NCBI RefSeq assembly: GCF_007828835.1
Contig: NZ_VIVL01000001.1
Location: forward strand, 558,001 to 622,000
DNA length: 64,000 nt
From: Variovorax beijingensis
GTDB taxonomy: Bacteria; Pseudomonadota; Gammaproteobacteria; Burkholderiales; Burkholderiaceae_C
Direction of reading: 5' to 3'
Part shown: positions 1 through 8,460 of the stretch, one piece after another
Numbering within the stretch: the first letter of the stretch is position 1
Layout of the letters: the number at the start of each line of letters is the position of its first letter
Made by a program: the position numbers and the translations under genes
The notes under the pieces: generated by a model
What the model saw: the letters and a program-made list of their open reading frames with translations, nothing else
Database searches by the model: none
Told to the model about the DNA's origin: nothing

Positions 1-334
1 TGATGCCGGTGGCCTGCGGGTCGAACAGCGTCACGCCCGGGCGGCCCTTCAGGCGCTCATAGCACTCCACGCCCTTGTCGGTGGCGTAGCCGGTCTCGCA
101 CTCTTCGAACGTGATCTTCACGCCGTTGATGCCGCCGGTCGCGTTGATGTACTTGATGTAGTCCTGCTTGCCGTTGGCCCATGGGGTGCCGTTGGGCGCA
201 TAGGGGCCGGTGCGGTACACCAGCAGCGGGAAGAACTGTTCCTTGGCCTGGGCTTGCGCGAGCGATGGCGCAAGCAGCGCGCCGAGGGTGCTGGCCACCA
301 GGGCGGCGGTCAGAGCGAGCGATTTCAGTTTCAT
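1..334 (-). CDS. livK: Branched-chain amino acid-type ABC transporter substrate-binding protein (N-terminal part)
   Basis: Periplasmic binding protein of a Liv-type (HAAT) importer. Only the first ~111 residues are in the window; the gene continues past the left edge. The start is an ATG preceded by a GGAGAC-like ribosome site. A typical signal peptide (basic MKLK, hydrophobic stretch, then a likely cut after Ala-Gln-Ala near residue 28) is followed by a sequence on the type-1 periplasmic binding fold (YRTGPYAPNG, then YIKYINATGGINGVKI). It is the last visible gene of a minus-strand operon with ligase, livG, livH and livM upstream. livF is not in view and probably lies beyond the edge. The substrate is not certain: relatives next to acyl-CoA ligases often bind aromatic or short acids rather than leucine. 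Confidence 0.9.
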   Translation of the reverse strand, partial: MKLKSLALTAALVASTLGALLAPSLAQAQAKEQFFPLLVYRTGPYAPNGTPWANGKQDYIKYINATGGINGVKITFEECETGYATDKGVECYERLKGRPGVTLFDPQATGI

Positions 335-384
335 GCCTGTCTCCTTATGTGGGCACCTCGGTGCCGGTTTCTACGAACGGAAAA

Positions 385-1449
385 TCAGTGGGGAAAGGGC
401 CAGAGCCGCAGCTTTTCCTTGCCCGTGGACCACAGCCGCGCCAGGCCGTGCGGCTCGACGATCAGGAAGAACACGATCAGCGCGCCGAAGATCATGGTCT
501 CCAGGTGCGAGGCCAGCGCGGTCGAGATCGAGAAGCCCAGCCAGCCCGGCAGCTGGTTCAGGAAGAGCGGCAGCAGCACGATGAACGCGGCACCGAAGAA
601 GCTGCCCATGATCGAGCCGAGCCCGCCGATGATCACCATGAACAGCAGCTGGAACGAGCGGTCGATGCTGAACGCCGCCGGCTCCCATGCGCCCAGGTGG
701 ACGAAGCCCCACAGCGCGCCCGCCACGCCGACGATGAAGCTGCTCACCGCAAAGGCCGTGAGCTTGGCGTACACCGGGCGGATGCCGATCACCGCGGCGG
801 CCACGTCCATGTCGCGCATCGCCATCCACTCGCGGCCGATGGCGCTGCGCACCAGGTTCTTCGCGAGCAGCGCGAACACCACCACGAAGATGAGGCAGAA
901 CAGGTACTTCTGCACCGGCGACTCGATCGGCACGCCGAACACGTTGAGCCCCGCCACGCTCACCGAGCCCGACGACGAATTGTTGGTGAACCACTGGATG
1001 CGCAGGAACGCCCAGTCGGTGAAGAACTGCGCCGCCAGCGTGGCCACGGCCAGGTACAGCCCCTTGATGCGCAGGCTCGGAATGCCGAACAGCACGCCGA
1101 TCACCGTGGCGCACAGGCCGCCCAGCAGCAGAGACGCGATCAGCGGCATGCCGTCGATGCGCACCTGGAAGTTGTAGGCCGCATACGCACCCACCGCCAT
1201 GAAGGCGCCCGTGCCGAGCGAGATCTGCCCGCAGTAGCCCACCAGGATGTTGAGGCCCAGCGCCGCGAGCGACAGGATCAGGAAGGGCGTGAGGATGGCG
1301 CGCATCCAGTAGTCCGAGACGCCCAGCGGCACCACGATGAAGGCCACGAGCAGCAGCACCAGGATGGCGATGCGGTCCTGCGCGATCGGGAAGATCTGCT
1401 GGTCGGCGCGGTAGCTCGACTTGAACTGGCCGTTTTCTCTATAAAACAT
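385..1449 (-). CDS. livM: Branched-chain amino acid-type ABC transporter permease LivM
   Basis: Inner-membrane permease, 354 aa, of the LivM family. Many hydrophobic segments are visible, with the family signature GYCGQISLGTGAFMAVGAYA around residues 65-85 and the EAA-like loop IGREWMAMRDMDVAAAVIGI where the ATPase docks. The reading frame runs further upstream, but the ATG at 1449 (MFYRENGQFK) is chosen because it sits one base after the livH stop and removes a non-homologous tail. It pairs with LivH and is powered by LivG and probably an unseen LivF. Confidence in family is high; substrate is inferred from context only. Confidence 0.93.
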   Translation of the reverse strand: MFYRENGQFKSSYRADQQIFPIAQDRIAILVLLLVAFIVVPLGVSDYWMRAILTPFLILSLAALGLNILVGYCGQISLGTGAFMAVGAYAAYNFQVRIDGMPLIASLLLGGLCATVIGVLFGIPSLRIKGLYLAVATLAAQFFTDWAFLRIQWFTNNSSSGSVSVAGLNVFGVPIESPVQKYLFCLIFVVVFALLAKNLVRSAIGREWMAMRDMDVAAAVIGIRPVYAKLTAFAVSSFIVGVAGALWGFVHLGAWEPAAFSIDRSFQLLFMVIIGGLGSIMGSFFGAAFIVLLPLFLNQLPGWLGFSISTALASHLETMIFGALIVFFLIVEPHGLARLWSTGKEKLRLWPFPH

Positions 1450-1450
1450 T

Positions 1451-2380
1451 TCAGACCCGATCGATGATCTTTTCGCCGAACAGGCCTTGAGGCCGCACGA
1501 GCAGGAAGACGAGCGCCAACACATAGGCGAACCAGATCTCGATGCCGCCGCCGAGCATGGGGCCGAGATAGATTTCAGAGAGCTTCTCGCCGACGCCGAT
1601 CAGCAGGCCGCCGATGATCGCGCCCGGTATCGAGGTGAGCCCGCCGAGGATCACCACCGGCAGCGCCTTCAGCGCCACCAGCGAGAGCGAGAACTGAACG
1701 CCCAGCTTGGAGCCCCAGATGATCCCGGCCACCAGTGCCGAGAAGCCCGCCACCGACCACACGATCACCCAGATGCGCTTGAGCGGAATGCCGATCGACT
1801 GCGCCGCCTGGTGGTCGTCGGCCACGGCGCGAAGGGCGCGGCCCGTGGCGGTTTTCTGGAAGAAGATCGCCAGCACCACCACGAGGCCTGCGGCCACCAG
1901 CGCGGCAACCAGGTCTTCCTGGCTCAGCAGCAGCCCACCCTGGAAGGTGCCCTGCAGCACCATCAGCGGTTCCTTGGGCATGCCGATGTCGATCTTGTAG
2001 ATGTCGTTGCCGAAGATCGTCTGGCCCACGCCGTCGAGAAAGTAGGCAATGCCCAGCGTCGCCATCAGCAGCGTGATGCCTTCCTGGTTCACCAGCTTGC
2101 TGAGCGCGAGCCGCTCGATCAGCCAGGCCACGATCACCATCACCCCCATGGCCGCGATGAAGGCCAGGATGTTCGCGAGCACCTGGCTTTCGAAGCCGAA
2201 CCACTGCGGGAACCATTCGGCGAAGCGCGCCATCGCAAGGGCCGCGAACAGCACCATCGCGCCCTGCGCGAAGTTGAAGACGCCCGAGGCCTTGTAGATC
2301 AGCACGAAGCCGATGGCGATCAGCGAATAGAGCATGCCGACCATGAGGCCGCCGAAGAGGGTTTCGAGGAAAAAGCCCAT
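1451..2380 (-). CDS. livH: Branched-chain amino acid-type ABC transporter permease LivH
   Basis: Inner-membrane permease, 309 aa, LivH family. It opens with FLETLFGGLMVGMLYSLIAI and YKASGVFNFAQGAMVLFAAL, the characteristic start of LivH, and has about eight hydrophobic helices. The loop GRALRAVADDHQAAQSIGI is the EAA-type coupling region, and the protein ends with VRPQGLFGEK, as LivH proteins do. It lies one base from both neighbours, so it is surely cotranscribed and probably translationally coupled with livG and livM. Confidence 0.94.
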   Translation of the reverse strand: MGFFLETLFGGLMVGMLYSLIAIGFVLIYKASGVFNFAQGAMVLFAALAMARFAEWFPQWFGFESQVLANILAFIAAMGVMVIVAWLIERLALSKLVNQEGITLLMATLGIAYFLDGVGQTIFGNDIYKIDIGMPKEPLMVLQGTFQGGLLLSQEDLVAALVAAGLVVVLAIFFQKTATGRALRAVADDHQAAQSIGIPLKRIWVIVWSVAGFSALVAGIIWGSKLGVQFSLSLVALKALPVVILGGLTSIPGAIIGGLLIGVGEKLSEIYLGPMLGGGIEIWFAYVLALVFLLVRPQGLFGEKIIDRV

Positions 2381-2381
2381 G

Positions 2382-3170
2382 TCAGTGCTCCACGCCCAGG
2401 TACGCCCGGATCACGTCTTCGTTGTTGCGAACCTCGTGCGGCGTGCCGTCGCCGATCTTCTTGCCGTAGTCCAGCACCACCACGCGGTCGGAGATGTCCA
2501 TCACCACGCCCATGTCGTGCTCGATGAGAACGATGGTGGCGCCGAACTCGTCGTTCACGTCGAGGATGAAGCGGCTCATGTCCTGCTTTTCTTCCACGTT
2601 CATGCCGGCCATCGGCTCGTCGAGCAGCAGCACCTGCGGCTCCATCGCGAGCGCGCGGCCCAGGTCCACGCGCTTCTGAAGGCCGTAGGGCAGGCGGCCT
2701 ACCGGCGTCTTGCGGTGCGCCTGGATCTCCAGGAAGTCGATGATGTGCTCGACGAACTCGCGATGCCGCAATTCCTCGCGCTCGGCCGGACCCCAGCGCA
2801 GTGCCTGCGCGAACAGGCCGCTCTTCATCTTGAGGTTGCGTCCCGTCATGATGTTGTCGAGCACGCTCATGCCCTTGAACAGCGCCAGGTTCTGGAAGGT
2901 GCGCGCCACGCCCATCTCGGCCACCTGGCGCGAGTTCATGTGCTTGAAGGTCTGGCCGCGAAAGGTGATGGAGCCCTGCTGCGGCCAGTAGACGCCGTTG
3001 ATGCAGTTGAGCATCGAGCTCTTGCCCGCGCCGTTCGGGCCGATGATGGCCCGCACCTCGTGCTCGCGCACGTTGAAGCTGATGTCCGTGAGCGCCTTCA
3101 CGCCGCCAAAGCTCAAGCTGATGTTCTGCACGTCGAGGATGACGTCGCCGACTTTTCTGTTGCTGCTCAT
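2382..3170 (-). CDS. livG: Liv-type ABC transporter ATP-binding protein LivG
   Basis: ATPase of the importer, 262 aa. The sequence shows Walker A GPNGAGKSS, a signature region LPYGLQKRVDLGRALA (a variant of LSGGQ usual in LivG), Walker B QVLLLDEPMAG, and the LivG-specific phrase ARTFQNLALFKGMSVLDNI. The ATG at 3170 begins MSSNRKVGDVILDVQ and overlaps the stop of the upstream acyl-CoA ligase by four bases (ATGA), indicating translational coupling. It acts at the cytoplasmic face with LivH and LivM. Confidence 0.95.
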   Translation of the reverse strand: MSSNRKVGDVILDVQNISLSFGGVKALTDISFNVREHEVRAIIGPNGAGKSSMLNCINGVYWPQQGSITFRGQTFKHMNSRQVAEMGVARTFQNLALFKGMSVLDNIMTGRNLKMKSGLFAQALRWGPAEREELRHREFVEHIIDFLEIQAHRKTPVGRLPYGLQKRVDLGRALAMEPQVLLLDEPMAGMNVEEKQDMSRFILDVNDEFGATIVLIEHDMGVVMDISDRVVVLDYGKKIGDGTPHEVRNNEDVIRAYLGVEH

Positions 3171-5122
3171 GCCGCGGCCTTCACGATGGGGAAGGTCCTG
3201 GCCTCGACGATCTTCAGCGTGGCGCTCACCGCGCCGGTGCGTCCGTCCTCGAACTTGACCTGGGTTTCGATGAACTGCTCGGTCCTGCCGCCGTAGAGCG
3301 CGCTGACCAGCACCGCGTACTTTTCGGCGATGAAGCCGCGCCGCACCTTGCGCGTGCGCGTGAGCTCGTCGTCGTCGGGATCGAGCTCCTTGTGCAGCAC
3401 CAGGAAGCGCGCGATCTGCGTCTCGCCCATGCCGTCCTCGCTCGCAAGGTCGGCATTCACCTTGGCGATGCACTCGCCCACCAGCGCCAGCACCTCGGGC
3501 TTGCCGGCCAGATCGACATAGCCGCCGTAGGCCAGTCCGCGCCGTTCCGCCCAGTTGCCCACCGCCTCGAAGTCGATGTTGATGGCGGCGCAGACCTCGT
3601 CGCGCCCGTTGCCGAAGCACACGGCTTCCTTGATCTGCGGGAAGAACTTGAGCTTGTTCTCGATGTAGTTGGGGGCAAAGATCGCGCCGCTCGCGAGCCG
3701 GCCCACATCCTTCGCGCGGTCGATGATGCGCAGGTGGCCCTCGCTGTCGAGCACGCCGGCGTCGCCGGTGTGGAAGTAGCCGTTGGCGTCGAGCACCTCG
3801 GCCGTGGCGTCGGGGCGCTTGTAGTATTCCTTGAGCACCGACACGCCGCGCACCAGCACCTCGCCGTCGTCCGCGATCTTCAGTTCGATGCCCGGTGCCG
3901 CGGTGCCCACCGTCTGCAGCTTGACCTTGCCGTCCTGCTGCAGGCAGACGTAGGCGCAGGTCTCGGTCTGGCCGTAGAACTGCTTGAGGTTGACGCCGAT
4001 CGAGCGGTAGAAGCGGAACAGGTCGGGCCCGATGGCCGCGCCGGCCGTGTAGGCCACGCGGATGCGGCTCATGCCCAGCACGTTGCGCAGCGGTCCGTAG
4101 ATCAGCAGGTTGCCGAGGCCGTACATCAGGCGGTCGCCCAGGCTCACTGGCGCGCCGTTGAGAATGTCCGCACCCACGCGCTGCGCGAGCGCCATGAACT
4201 TGCCGTACAGCCAGCGCTTCGGAGCCGCCGCGTCTTCCATGCGGATCGACACGGCCGTGAGCAGGCCCTCGAAGGTGCGCGGCGGGCCGAAGTAATAGCT
4301 CGGTCCGATCTCGCGCATGTCGTTCATCACCGTCTCGCTCGACTCCGGGCAGTTGAGCGTGAAGCCGCCCACCAGCCACTGCGCCACCGAGAACAGGTGG
4401 TCGCCCACCCAGGCCATCGGCAGGTAGCTCATGATGTTGTCGCCGGGCCCGAGCCTGTCGGTCTCCACGCCGCCGCGGCCCGCCGCGATGAAGCTCGCAT
4501 GCGTCTGGCACACGCCCTTGGGCCGGCCGGTGGTGCCCGAGGTGTAGAGGATCACGCCGACATCGGTGGCCTCGCCGCTGGCCACCGCGCGGTCGTAGTA
4601 GCCGACGTGGGCCTTGTCGAATTCGCGGCCCAGTTCGCGCAGCTGCTCGTAGCTCATGAGCCCGGGCTGGTCGTAGTGGCGCAGGCCCTTGGGGTCGTCG
4701 TAGATGATGTGGCGGATGCCGTGCTGCTGGTCCTTCTGCAGCTCGCGGCACTCGAGCAGCTTGTCGACCTGCTCCTGGTCCTCGACGATCACGAAGTCGA
4801 TGGCCGCGTCCTGCAGCATGAAGACCATCTCGCTGGCCACCGCGTCCTGGTAGAGCGGCACCGGCACGCCACGCAGGCTCTGCGCCGCAAGCACCGCCAT
4901 GTACAGGTGCGGGCGGTTGGCCCCCACGATGGACAGGTTGTCGAAGGGCTTGAAGCCCAGGCTCGCCAGGCCGCAGGCCATTTCGCGCACTTCCTGCGCC
5001 ACGGCGCTCCAGCTCCAGGTTTGCCAGATGCCGAGGTCCTTCTCGCGGATGGCGGGCGCCTGGGGCTGGGTTTGCGCGTGCGCAAGCAGCAGACGGGGAA
5101 AGGTGGGGGCGGTAGTTTGCAC
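3167..5122 (-). CDS. AMP-forming acyl-CoA ligase (long-chain/aromatic acid type)
   Basis: Adenylate-forming enzyme of 651 aa that would activate a carboxylic acid to its CoA thioester. It has the P-loop YTSGTTGRPKG, the FYGQTE motif, the adenylate-binding YFHTGDAGVLDSEG, and RIIDRAKDVGRL in place of the usual hinge. The length and the large C-terminal part resemble the FadD15/long-chain group that often sits with Liv transporters in Burkholderiales. No ATG is available near the N terminus; I chose the GTG at 5122 (VQTTAPTFPRL), just before the first conserved block. It is the first gene of the liv operon, so the transporter probably imports the acid that this enzyme activates. The exact acid cannot be read from the sequence. 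Confidence 0.88.
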   Translation of the reverse strand: MQTTAPTFPRLLLAHAQTQPQAPAIREKDLGIWQTWSWSAVAQEVREMACGLASLGFKPFDNLSIVGANRPHLYMAVLAAQSLRGVPVPLYQDAVASEMVFMLQDAAIDFVIVEDQEQVDKLLECRELQKDQQHGIRHIIYDDPKGLRHYDQPGLMSYEQLRELGREFDKAHVGYYDRAVASGEATDVGVILYTSGTTGRPKGVCQTHASFIAAGRGGVETDRLGPGDNIMSYLPMAWVGDHLFSVAQWLVGGFTLNCPESSETVMNDMREIGPSYYFGPPRTFEGLLTAVSIRMEDAAAPKRWLYGKFMALAQRVGADILNGAPVSLGDRLMYGLGNLLIYGPLRNVLGMSRIRVAYTAGAAIGPDLFRFYRSIGVNLKQFYGQTETCAYVCLQQDGKVKLQTVGTAAPGIELKIADDGEVLVRGVSVLKEYYKRPDATAEVLDANGYFHTGDAGVLDSEGHLRIIDRAKDVGRLASGAIFAPNYIENKLKFFPQIKEAVCFGNGRDEVCAAINIDFEAVGNWAERRGLAYGGYVDLAGKPEVLALVGECIAKVNADLASEDGMGETQIARFLVLHKELDPDDDELTRTRKVRRGFIAEKYAVLVSALYGGRTEQFIETQVKFEDGRTGAVSATLKIVEARTFPIVKAAA

Positions 5123-5157
5123 AGTGGGCGGATCGTAGGCCCCACTTTGACGCCAGG

Positions 5158-5175
5158 TTGTCGTTCCAACGACAA
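5158..5175. promoter_or_regulatory. Dyad operator between the liv/ligase operon and the Crp-like gene
   Basis: TTGTCGTT-CC-AACGACAA is an 18-bp near-perfect dyad, centred midway in the 84-bp gap between the divergent GTG start at 5122 and ATG at 5207. Read as TGTCG-N6-CGACA it has exactly the half-site spacing of Crp/Fnr family sites. The adjacent Crp-like protein is the obvious candidate ligand, possibly controlling both directions. A second, looser inverted repeat (AGTGGG/CCCACT) lies at 5123-5146. Confidence 0.7.
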
Positions 5176-5206
5176 TCCTAGGGACACTACTCCCCGGAGT
5201 TTCCCG

Positions 5207-6001
5207 ATGCCTCACGGCAATTCCCAACACAGCGTGCTCGGCGGTTCGATCAAGGACCGCGTGCGCCCTGCCAACGCTGCCGAGCTCGACGGCATTCCCT
5301 GGCTGCCCACGCTCACACCGGCCGAGCGCCGCCGCGCCGAAGCCGCGCTGGTGGTGGGCGAGGCCGAGGTCGGCGACCTGGTCTGCCGCGTCGGCCGCTC
5401 GCCTACCTACTGGTTCGGCGTGGTCGAGGGCCTGCTCAAGATGAGCAACGACAACGCCGACGGCGGCTCCGTCACCTACACCGGCGTGCCGCCCGGCGGC
5501 TGGTTCGGCGAAGGCACGGTCATGAAGCGCGAGCCCTACCGCTACAACATCCAGGCGCTGCGGCGCAGCGTGGTGGCGGGGCTGCCGATCGAGAGCTTCC
5601 ACTGGCTGCTCGATCATTCGATCGGCTTCAACCGCTTCGTGATGAACCAGCTCAACGAACGGCTCGGGCAGTTCATCGCGGCGCTGGAGATCGACCGGCT
5701 CAACAACCCCGACGCGCGCGTGGCACGCAACCTCGTGTCGTTGTTCAACCCGGTGCTCTATCCGGGCGTGGGCGAGGTCCTGCGCATCACGCAGCAGGAG
5801 CTGGCCTACCTGGTCGGCCTGTCGCGCCAGCGCGTGAACGAGGCGCTCAACGGCCTGTCGGCAGAAGGGTTGATCCGCGTGGAGTACGGTGGGCTGCGCG
5901 TGCTCGACCTGCCGGGCCTGCGCGCGAGCGCGATGAGCGGCCGCAAGAACGCATCCGCCGACACCGGCATTGACATTGAAGAACGGGAACGCAAGCCATG
6001 A
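5207..6001 (+). CDS. Crp/Fnr family transcriptional regulator
   Basis: DNA-binding regulator of 264 aa. A cyclic-nucleotide-type beta-barrel covers about residues 35-125 (LVCRVGRSPTYWFGVVEGLLKM, GVPPGGWFGEGTVM), followed by a dimer helix and a winged helix-turn-helix near 192-230 (ITQQELAYLVGLSRQRVNEALNGL). The Arg-Glu of the cAMP-binding phosphate cassette in E. coli Crp is not seen, so the effector is unknown; an acyl-CoA or other metabolite is possible. In the recognition helix, Gln208 and Glu212 replace Crp Glu181 and Arg185. It is divergent from the acyl-CoA ligase/liv operon and probably regulates it. The stop overlaps the next ATG. Confidence 0.88.
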   Translation: MPHGNSQHSVLGGSIKDRVRPANAAELDGIPWLPTLTPAERRRAEAALVVGEAEVGDLVCRVGRSPTYWFGVVEGLLKMSNDNADGGSVTYTGVPPGGWFGEGTVMKREPYRYNIQALRRSVVAGLPIESFHWLLDHSIGFNRFVMNQLNERLGQFIAALEIDRLNNPDARVARNLVSLFNPVLYPGVGEVLRITQQELAYLVGLSRQRVNEALNGLSAEGLIRVEYGGLRVLDLPGLRASAMSGRKNASADTGIDIEERERKP

Positions 6002-6468
6002 GCCTCGACGACCAACTCCGCATCGTGCCCGCCGATGCCGACCTGGCGGGCTATGTGCCGCCGCCTCGACAACCTTCGAAGAACGAAGAAGAAGGCCCGA
6101 CGCCCGATCAGCTGGCGCAGCGTAACGCCGCCTTGAGCGAGCGGCTCGAAGCCATGGACGAACTGCTCGCCAGGCCGCTCAAGGACATCCTGGCCGACCA
6201 TGAGAAAGCCGAACAGGCCGCGCTCGCATGGGACCGCTTCGGCGCCATGTGGATGCTCTCGCAGCGCGCGATGCGGCGCGTGGCCATGGACCTGGGCGCG
6301 CAGCTCGGCGTGAGCGAGCATGAGATCGTCGAGCGCGCGATGGGGCATGCGAACGCGGTGCTCAATGGCGCCGACGAGCACGACCTGGACGGAACGATTG
6401 CGCCGGCGCAGATGGCGCATATTGCGCGCCATCGGGGTTTTTTGAGGGGGCAGTTTCGCGGCGGGTAG
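5998..6468 (+). CDS. Hypothetical protein coupled to the Crp-like regulator
   Basis: 156-aa protein of unknown function. The ATG overlaps the stop of the Crp-like gene (ATGA), so it is translated with it. It has no signal peptide or membrane helix. A Pro/Glu-rich N terminus (residues 18-38) is followed by mostly helical, charged sequence (LAQRNAALSERLEAMDELL) that could form a coiled coil. A C-terminal part carries LGVSEHEIVERAMGHANAVL. The last residues, HRGFLRGQFRGG, are basic. It might be a partner of the regulator, but nothing in the sequence proves this. Confidence 0.75.
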   Translation: MSLDDQLRIVPADADLAGYVPPPRQPSKNEEEGPTPDQLAQRNAALSERLEAMDELLARPLKDILADHEKAEQAALAWDRFGAMWMLSQRAMRRVAMDLGAQLGVSEHEIVERAMGHANAVLNGADEHDLDGTIAPAQMAHIARHRGFLRGQFRGG

Positions 6469-6484
6469 GGTGGGCGGCGCGCAC

Positions 6485-7072
6485 CTATTTCGCCATTGCC
6501 TTCGTAGGCACCATGATGTGGGCGTAGGGCGTTCCCTTCCACATCACCCACGGACCACCCTTGGTCCAGTCCGTCGGATACGACTCGAGCTGACTCGCCT
6601 CCGTCGGCAGGATCATGATGTGCGGTCCGCTCACGACCCACTGGTTGTCAGCCGTTCGTTTGGTCGCATAGGGATCGGTGTTGCTGGCGCCCTTGTCGCC
6701 ATTGAGCATGTAGGCCACGCCCACCGCCTGCGGCTTCGGCGGGTCTTTCTTGTTCATCCAGGCGTCGCCCCAGGCCTGCCACGTCTTGTCGAGGCACATC
6801 GAATCGCCGACGAGATCGAGCATGCACATCCAACCATTGGTGCCGGGGCGCAACTCCCTCATCTTGCCGTCGGCGCCCATGGCCATGACCGCGGCATGGC
6901 GGCCGATGTCCGGCGGCGCGGCACTCGTTGCCTTGCTGATGGCGGCGGCGTCGGATTTGGCTCCACCGGCCTTGGCCATGCCCTTGTGGCTGGATGGGGC
7001 TGGTTCCTGCGCCACCGCGGTCACGGTAGCGAGCATGAGCGTGGCGCTCAGGGCTGCAATGATCCTTAGCAT
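6485..7072 (-). CDS. Hypothetical secreted protein
   Basis: 195 aa with a clear signal peptide (MLRIIAALSATLMLATVTAVAQ, likely cut after AVA). The next ~45 residues are Ala/Ser/Lys-rich and probably disordered. The rest holds two close cysteines in GWMCMLDLVGDSMCLD (which could form a disulphide) and a Trp-rich end (GGPWVMWKGTPYAHIMVP). I do not recognise a characterised family; related uncharacterised exported proteins exist in Burkholderiales. It stands alone on the minus strand, 16 bp from the end of the convergent coupled hypothetical gene. Confidence 0.75.
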   Translation of the reverse strand: MLRIIAALSATLMLATVTAVAQEPAPSSHKGMAKAGGAKSDAAAISKATSAAPPDIGRHAAVMAMGADGKMRELRPGTNGWMCMLDLVGDSMCLDKTWQAWGDAWMNKKDPPKPQAVGVAYMLNGDKGASNTDPYATKRTADNQWVVSGPHIMILPTEASQLESYPTDWTKGGPWVMWKGTPYAHIMVPTKAMAK

Positions 7073-7274
7073 GATGCCTCCTGACCCAGGTTTGGGTAAA
7101 GCAAAAGTATTACGTTCTGCAAGCTCAGCCTAGTGCTGGAGCGGTGAGTTGTCAAATGGCGGAAACGCGAGCGGACCGGCGAACGAGAATGAGCCAGGCC
7201 ATTACCCGCAGGATCGGCATCTTCTATATTCACCGGCTCCGTCGAACGGCTTTCCCGACCCTCATACATCGCCC

Positions 7275-8045
7275 ATGCCCACCTCTCATCTCTACCTGAT
7301 CACCGGCGCTTCCCGAGGCCTCGGTCGCGCCATGGCCGAGCAGCTTCTCCAGCCCGGCAACCTGCTGCTGTGCATCTCGCGCCGCCAGAGCCCCGAACTC
7401 GCCGGTCAAGCGGCCAAGGCAGGCAGTGGCGTCGAAATCATGCAATGGGAACAGGACCTGGCCGACCCGGTTTCGGCCGCTGCGCGCGTGCGCGACTGGC
7501 TCGCCTCGCAGGACGCCCGGCGCTTCGACAGCGCCACGCTGATCAACAACGCCGGCACGGTGGGCAATCCGGCGCCGCTCTCGGCCGCGGCCGATGGCGA
7601 TCTTTCGCAGGCGCTGCGCATCGGCCTCGAAGCACCGATGCTGCTGACGGCCGCCTTCCTGGGCGCGACCCGCGAATGGCGCGGCACGCGCAAGGTGCTG
7701 AACATTTCGTCGGGCCTCGGGCGCAATGCCATGGGAAGCCAGGCGCCCTATTGCGCCGCCAAGGCCGGCATGGACCACTTCTCGCGCGCCGTCGCGCTCG
7801 AGGAGGCTGCCGCACCGAACGGCGCACGCATCGTCTCGCTCGCACCCGGCGTGATCGACACCGACATGCAGGTGCAGCTGCGCGGCGCATCGGCCGAAAA
7901 GTTCCCGGACCGCACGCGCTTCGTGAGCATGAAGGAGGAAGGCCGGCTAGACAGTCCCGCCACCGCCGCGGCCAAGGTGCTCAAGTACCTGGCGCGCGAG
8001 GACTTCGGCCGCAACCCCGTGGCCGACGTGCGCGACCCGGCCTGA
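7275..8045 (+). CDS. SDR family NAD(P)-dependent oxidoreductase (sepiapterin/benzil reductase-like)
   Basis: Short-chain dehydrogenase of 256 aa. The N-terminal cofactor motif TGASRGLG, the NNAG strand motif, the catalytic Ser in NISSGLG and the Tyr/Lys pair in YCAAKAGMDHF are all present. The pattern (SPGVIDTDMQ-like LAPGVIDTDMQVQLR) matches the sepiapterin reductase/benzil reductase branch, which reduces carbonyls with NADPH. The start at 7275 gives MPTSHLYLITG; the open frame upstream has no family similarity. The substrate is unknown. A small gene follows 22 bp downstream. Confidence 0.9.
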   Translation: MPTSHLYLITGASRGLGRAMAEQLLQPGNLLLCISRRQSPELAGQAAKAGSGVEIMQWEQDLADPVSAAARVRDWLASQDARRFDSATLINNAGTVGNPAPLSAAADGDLSQALRIGLEAPMLLTAAFLGATREWRGTRKVLNISSGLGRNAMGSQAPYCAAKAGMDHFSRAVALEEAAAPNGARIVSLAPGVIDTDMQVQLRGASAEKFPDRTRFVSMKEEGRLDSPATAAAKVLKYLAREDFGRNPVADVRDPA

Positions 8046-8067
8046 GCGCCGGCAAGGCGAGCACACC

Positions 8068-8325
8068 ATGGCCACCGCAAAGTCGATCGATACCGGCGAC
8101 TACAAGCTTTTTCCGTCGCCGAGGAACGTGCACCGCGTCATCTTCGAGCACCAGGTCTTCGTGCCGTATCCGTACGCGCTGATCGTGATGGACGAGTTCT
8201 ACTTCAAGGGCCGCTACAGCCTGTTCTCCGCCTGCCGCCTGAGTGACGGCAAGATGGGCCAGGTGGCGACCTTCGAGCTGGCATCGGACGTCGACATCTT
8301 CAACAAGAAGTTCACGCCGGACTGA
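8068..8325 (+). CDS. Small conserved-looking hypothetical protein
   Basis: 85-aa soluble protein with no signal peptide. It is rich in aromatics (FPSPRNVHRVIFEHQVFVPY, FYFKGRYSLFSACRL), with a mixed alpha/beta look and one cysteine. No known domain is recognised. It starts 22 bp after the SDR stop, so the two may share a transcript. Codon usage is typical of the neighbours, which supports a real gene. Confidence 0.65.
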   Translation: MATAKSIDTGDYKLFPSPRNVHRVIFEHQVFVPYPYALIVMDEFYFKGRYSLFSACRLSDGKMGQVATFELASDVDIFNKKFTPD

Positions 8326-8330
8326 TCCCG

Positions 8331-8455
8331 CATTTCTCCCTCCCTTTCCGGGGGAGGGCAGGGGTGGGGGCACGGCGGCATCAATTCCCTCGCAGCGCCA
8401 AATGCGGGGCAGCCCCCATCCCAACCTTCCCCCAGAGGGGGAAGGAGCAAGGCGA
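8331..8455. repeat. REP-like G/C-rich inverted element
   Basis: Convergent intergenic spacer with two small imperfect dyads. One is CCCTCCCTTTCCGGGGGAGGG near 8338-8358 followed by CAGGGGTGGGGGC. The other is CCTTCCCCCAGAGGGGGAAGG near 8424-8444. The arrangement (palindrome plus a G-run tail, in opposite orientations) is that of REP/BIME-type elements and is echoed at 28081-28180. It lies between a plus-strand and a minus-strand gene and may also act as a bidirectional transcript end. Confidence 0.6.
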
Positions 8456-8460
8456 CGTCG

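Noticed and set aside
3392..5206. Long plus-strand N-terminal extension of the Crp-like gene through the ligase
   Set aside because: The extension is antisense to the ligase. The family start is the ATG at 5207.
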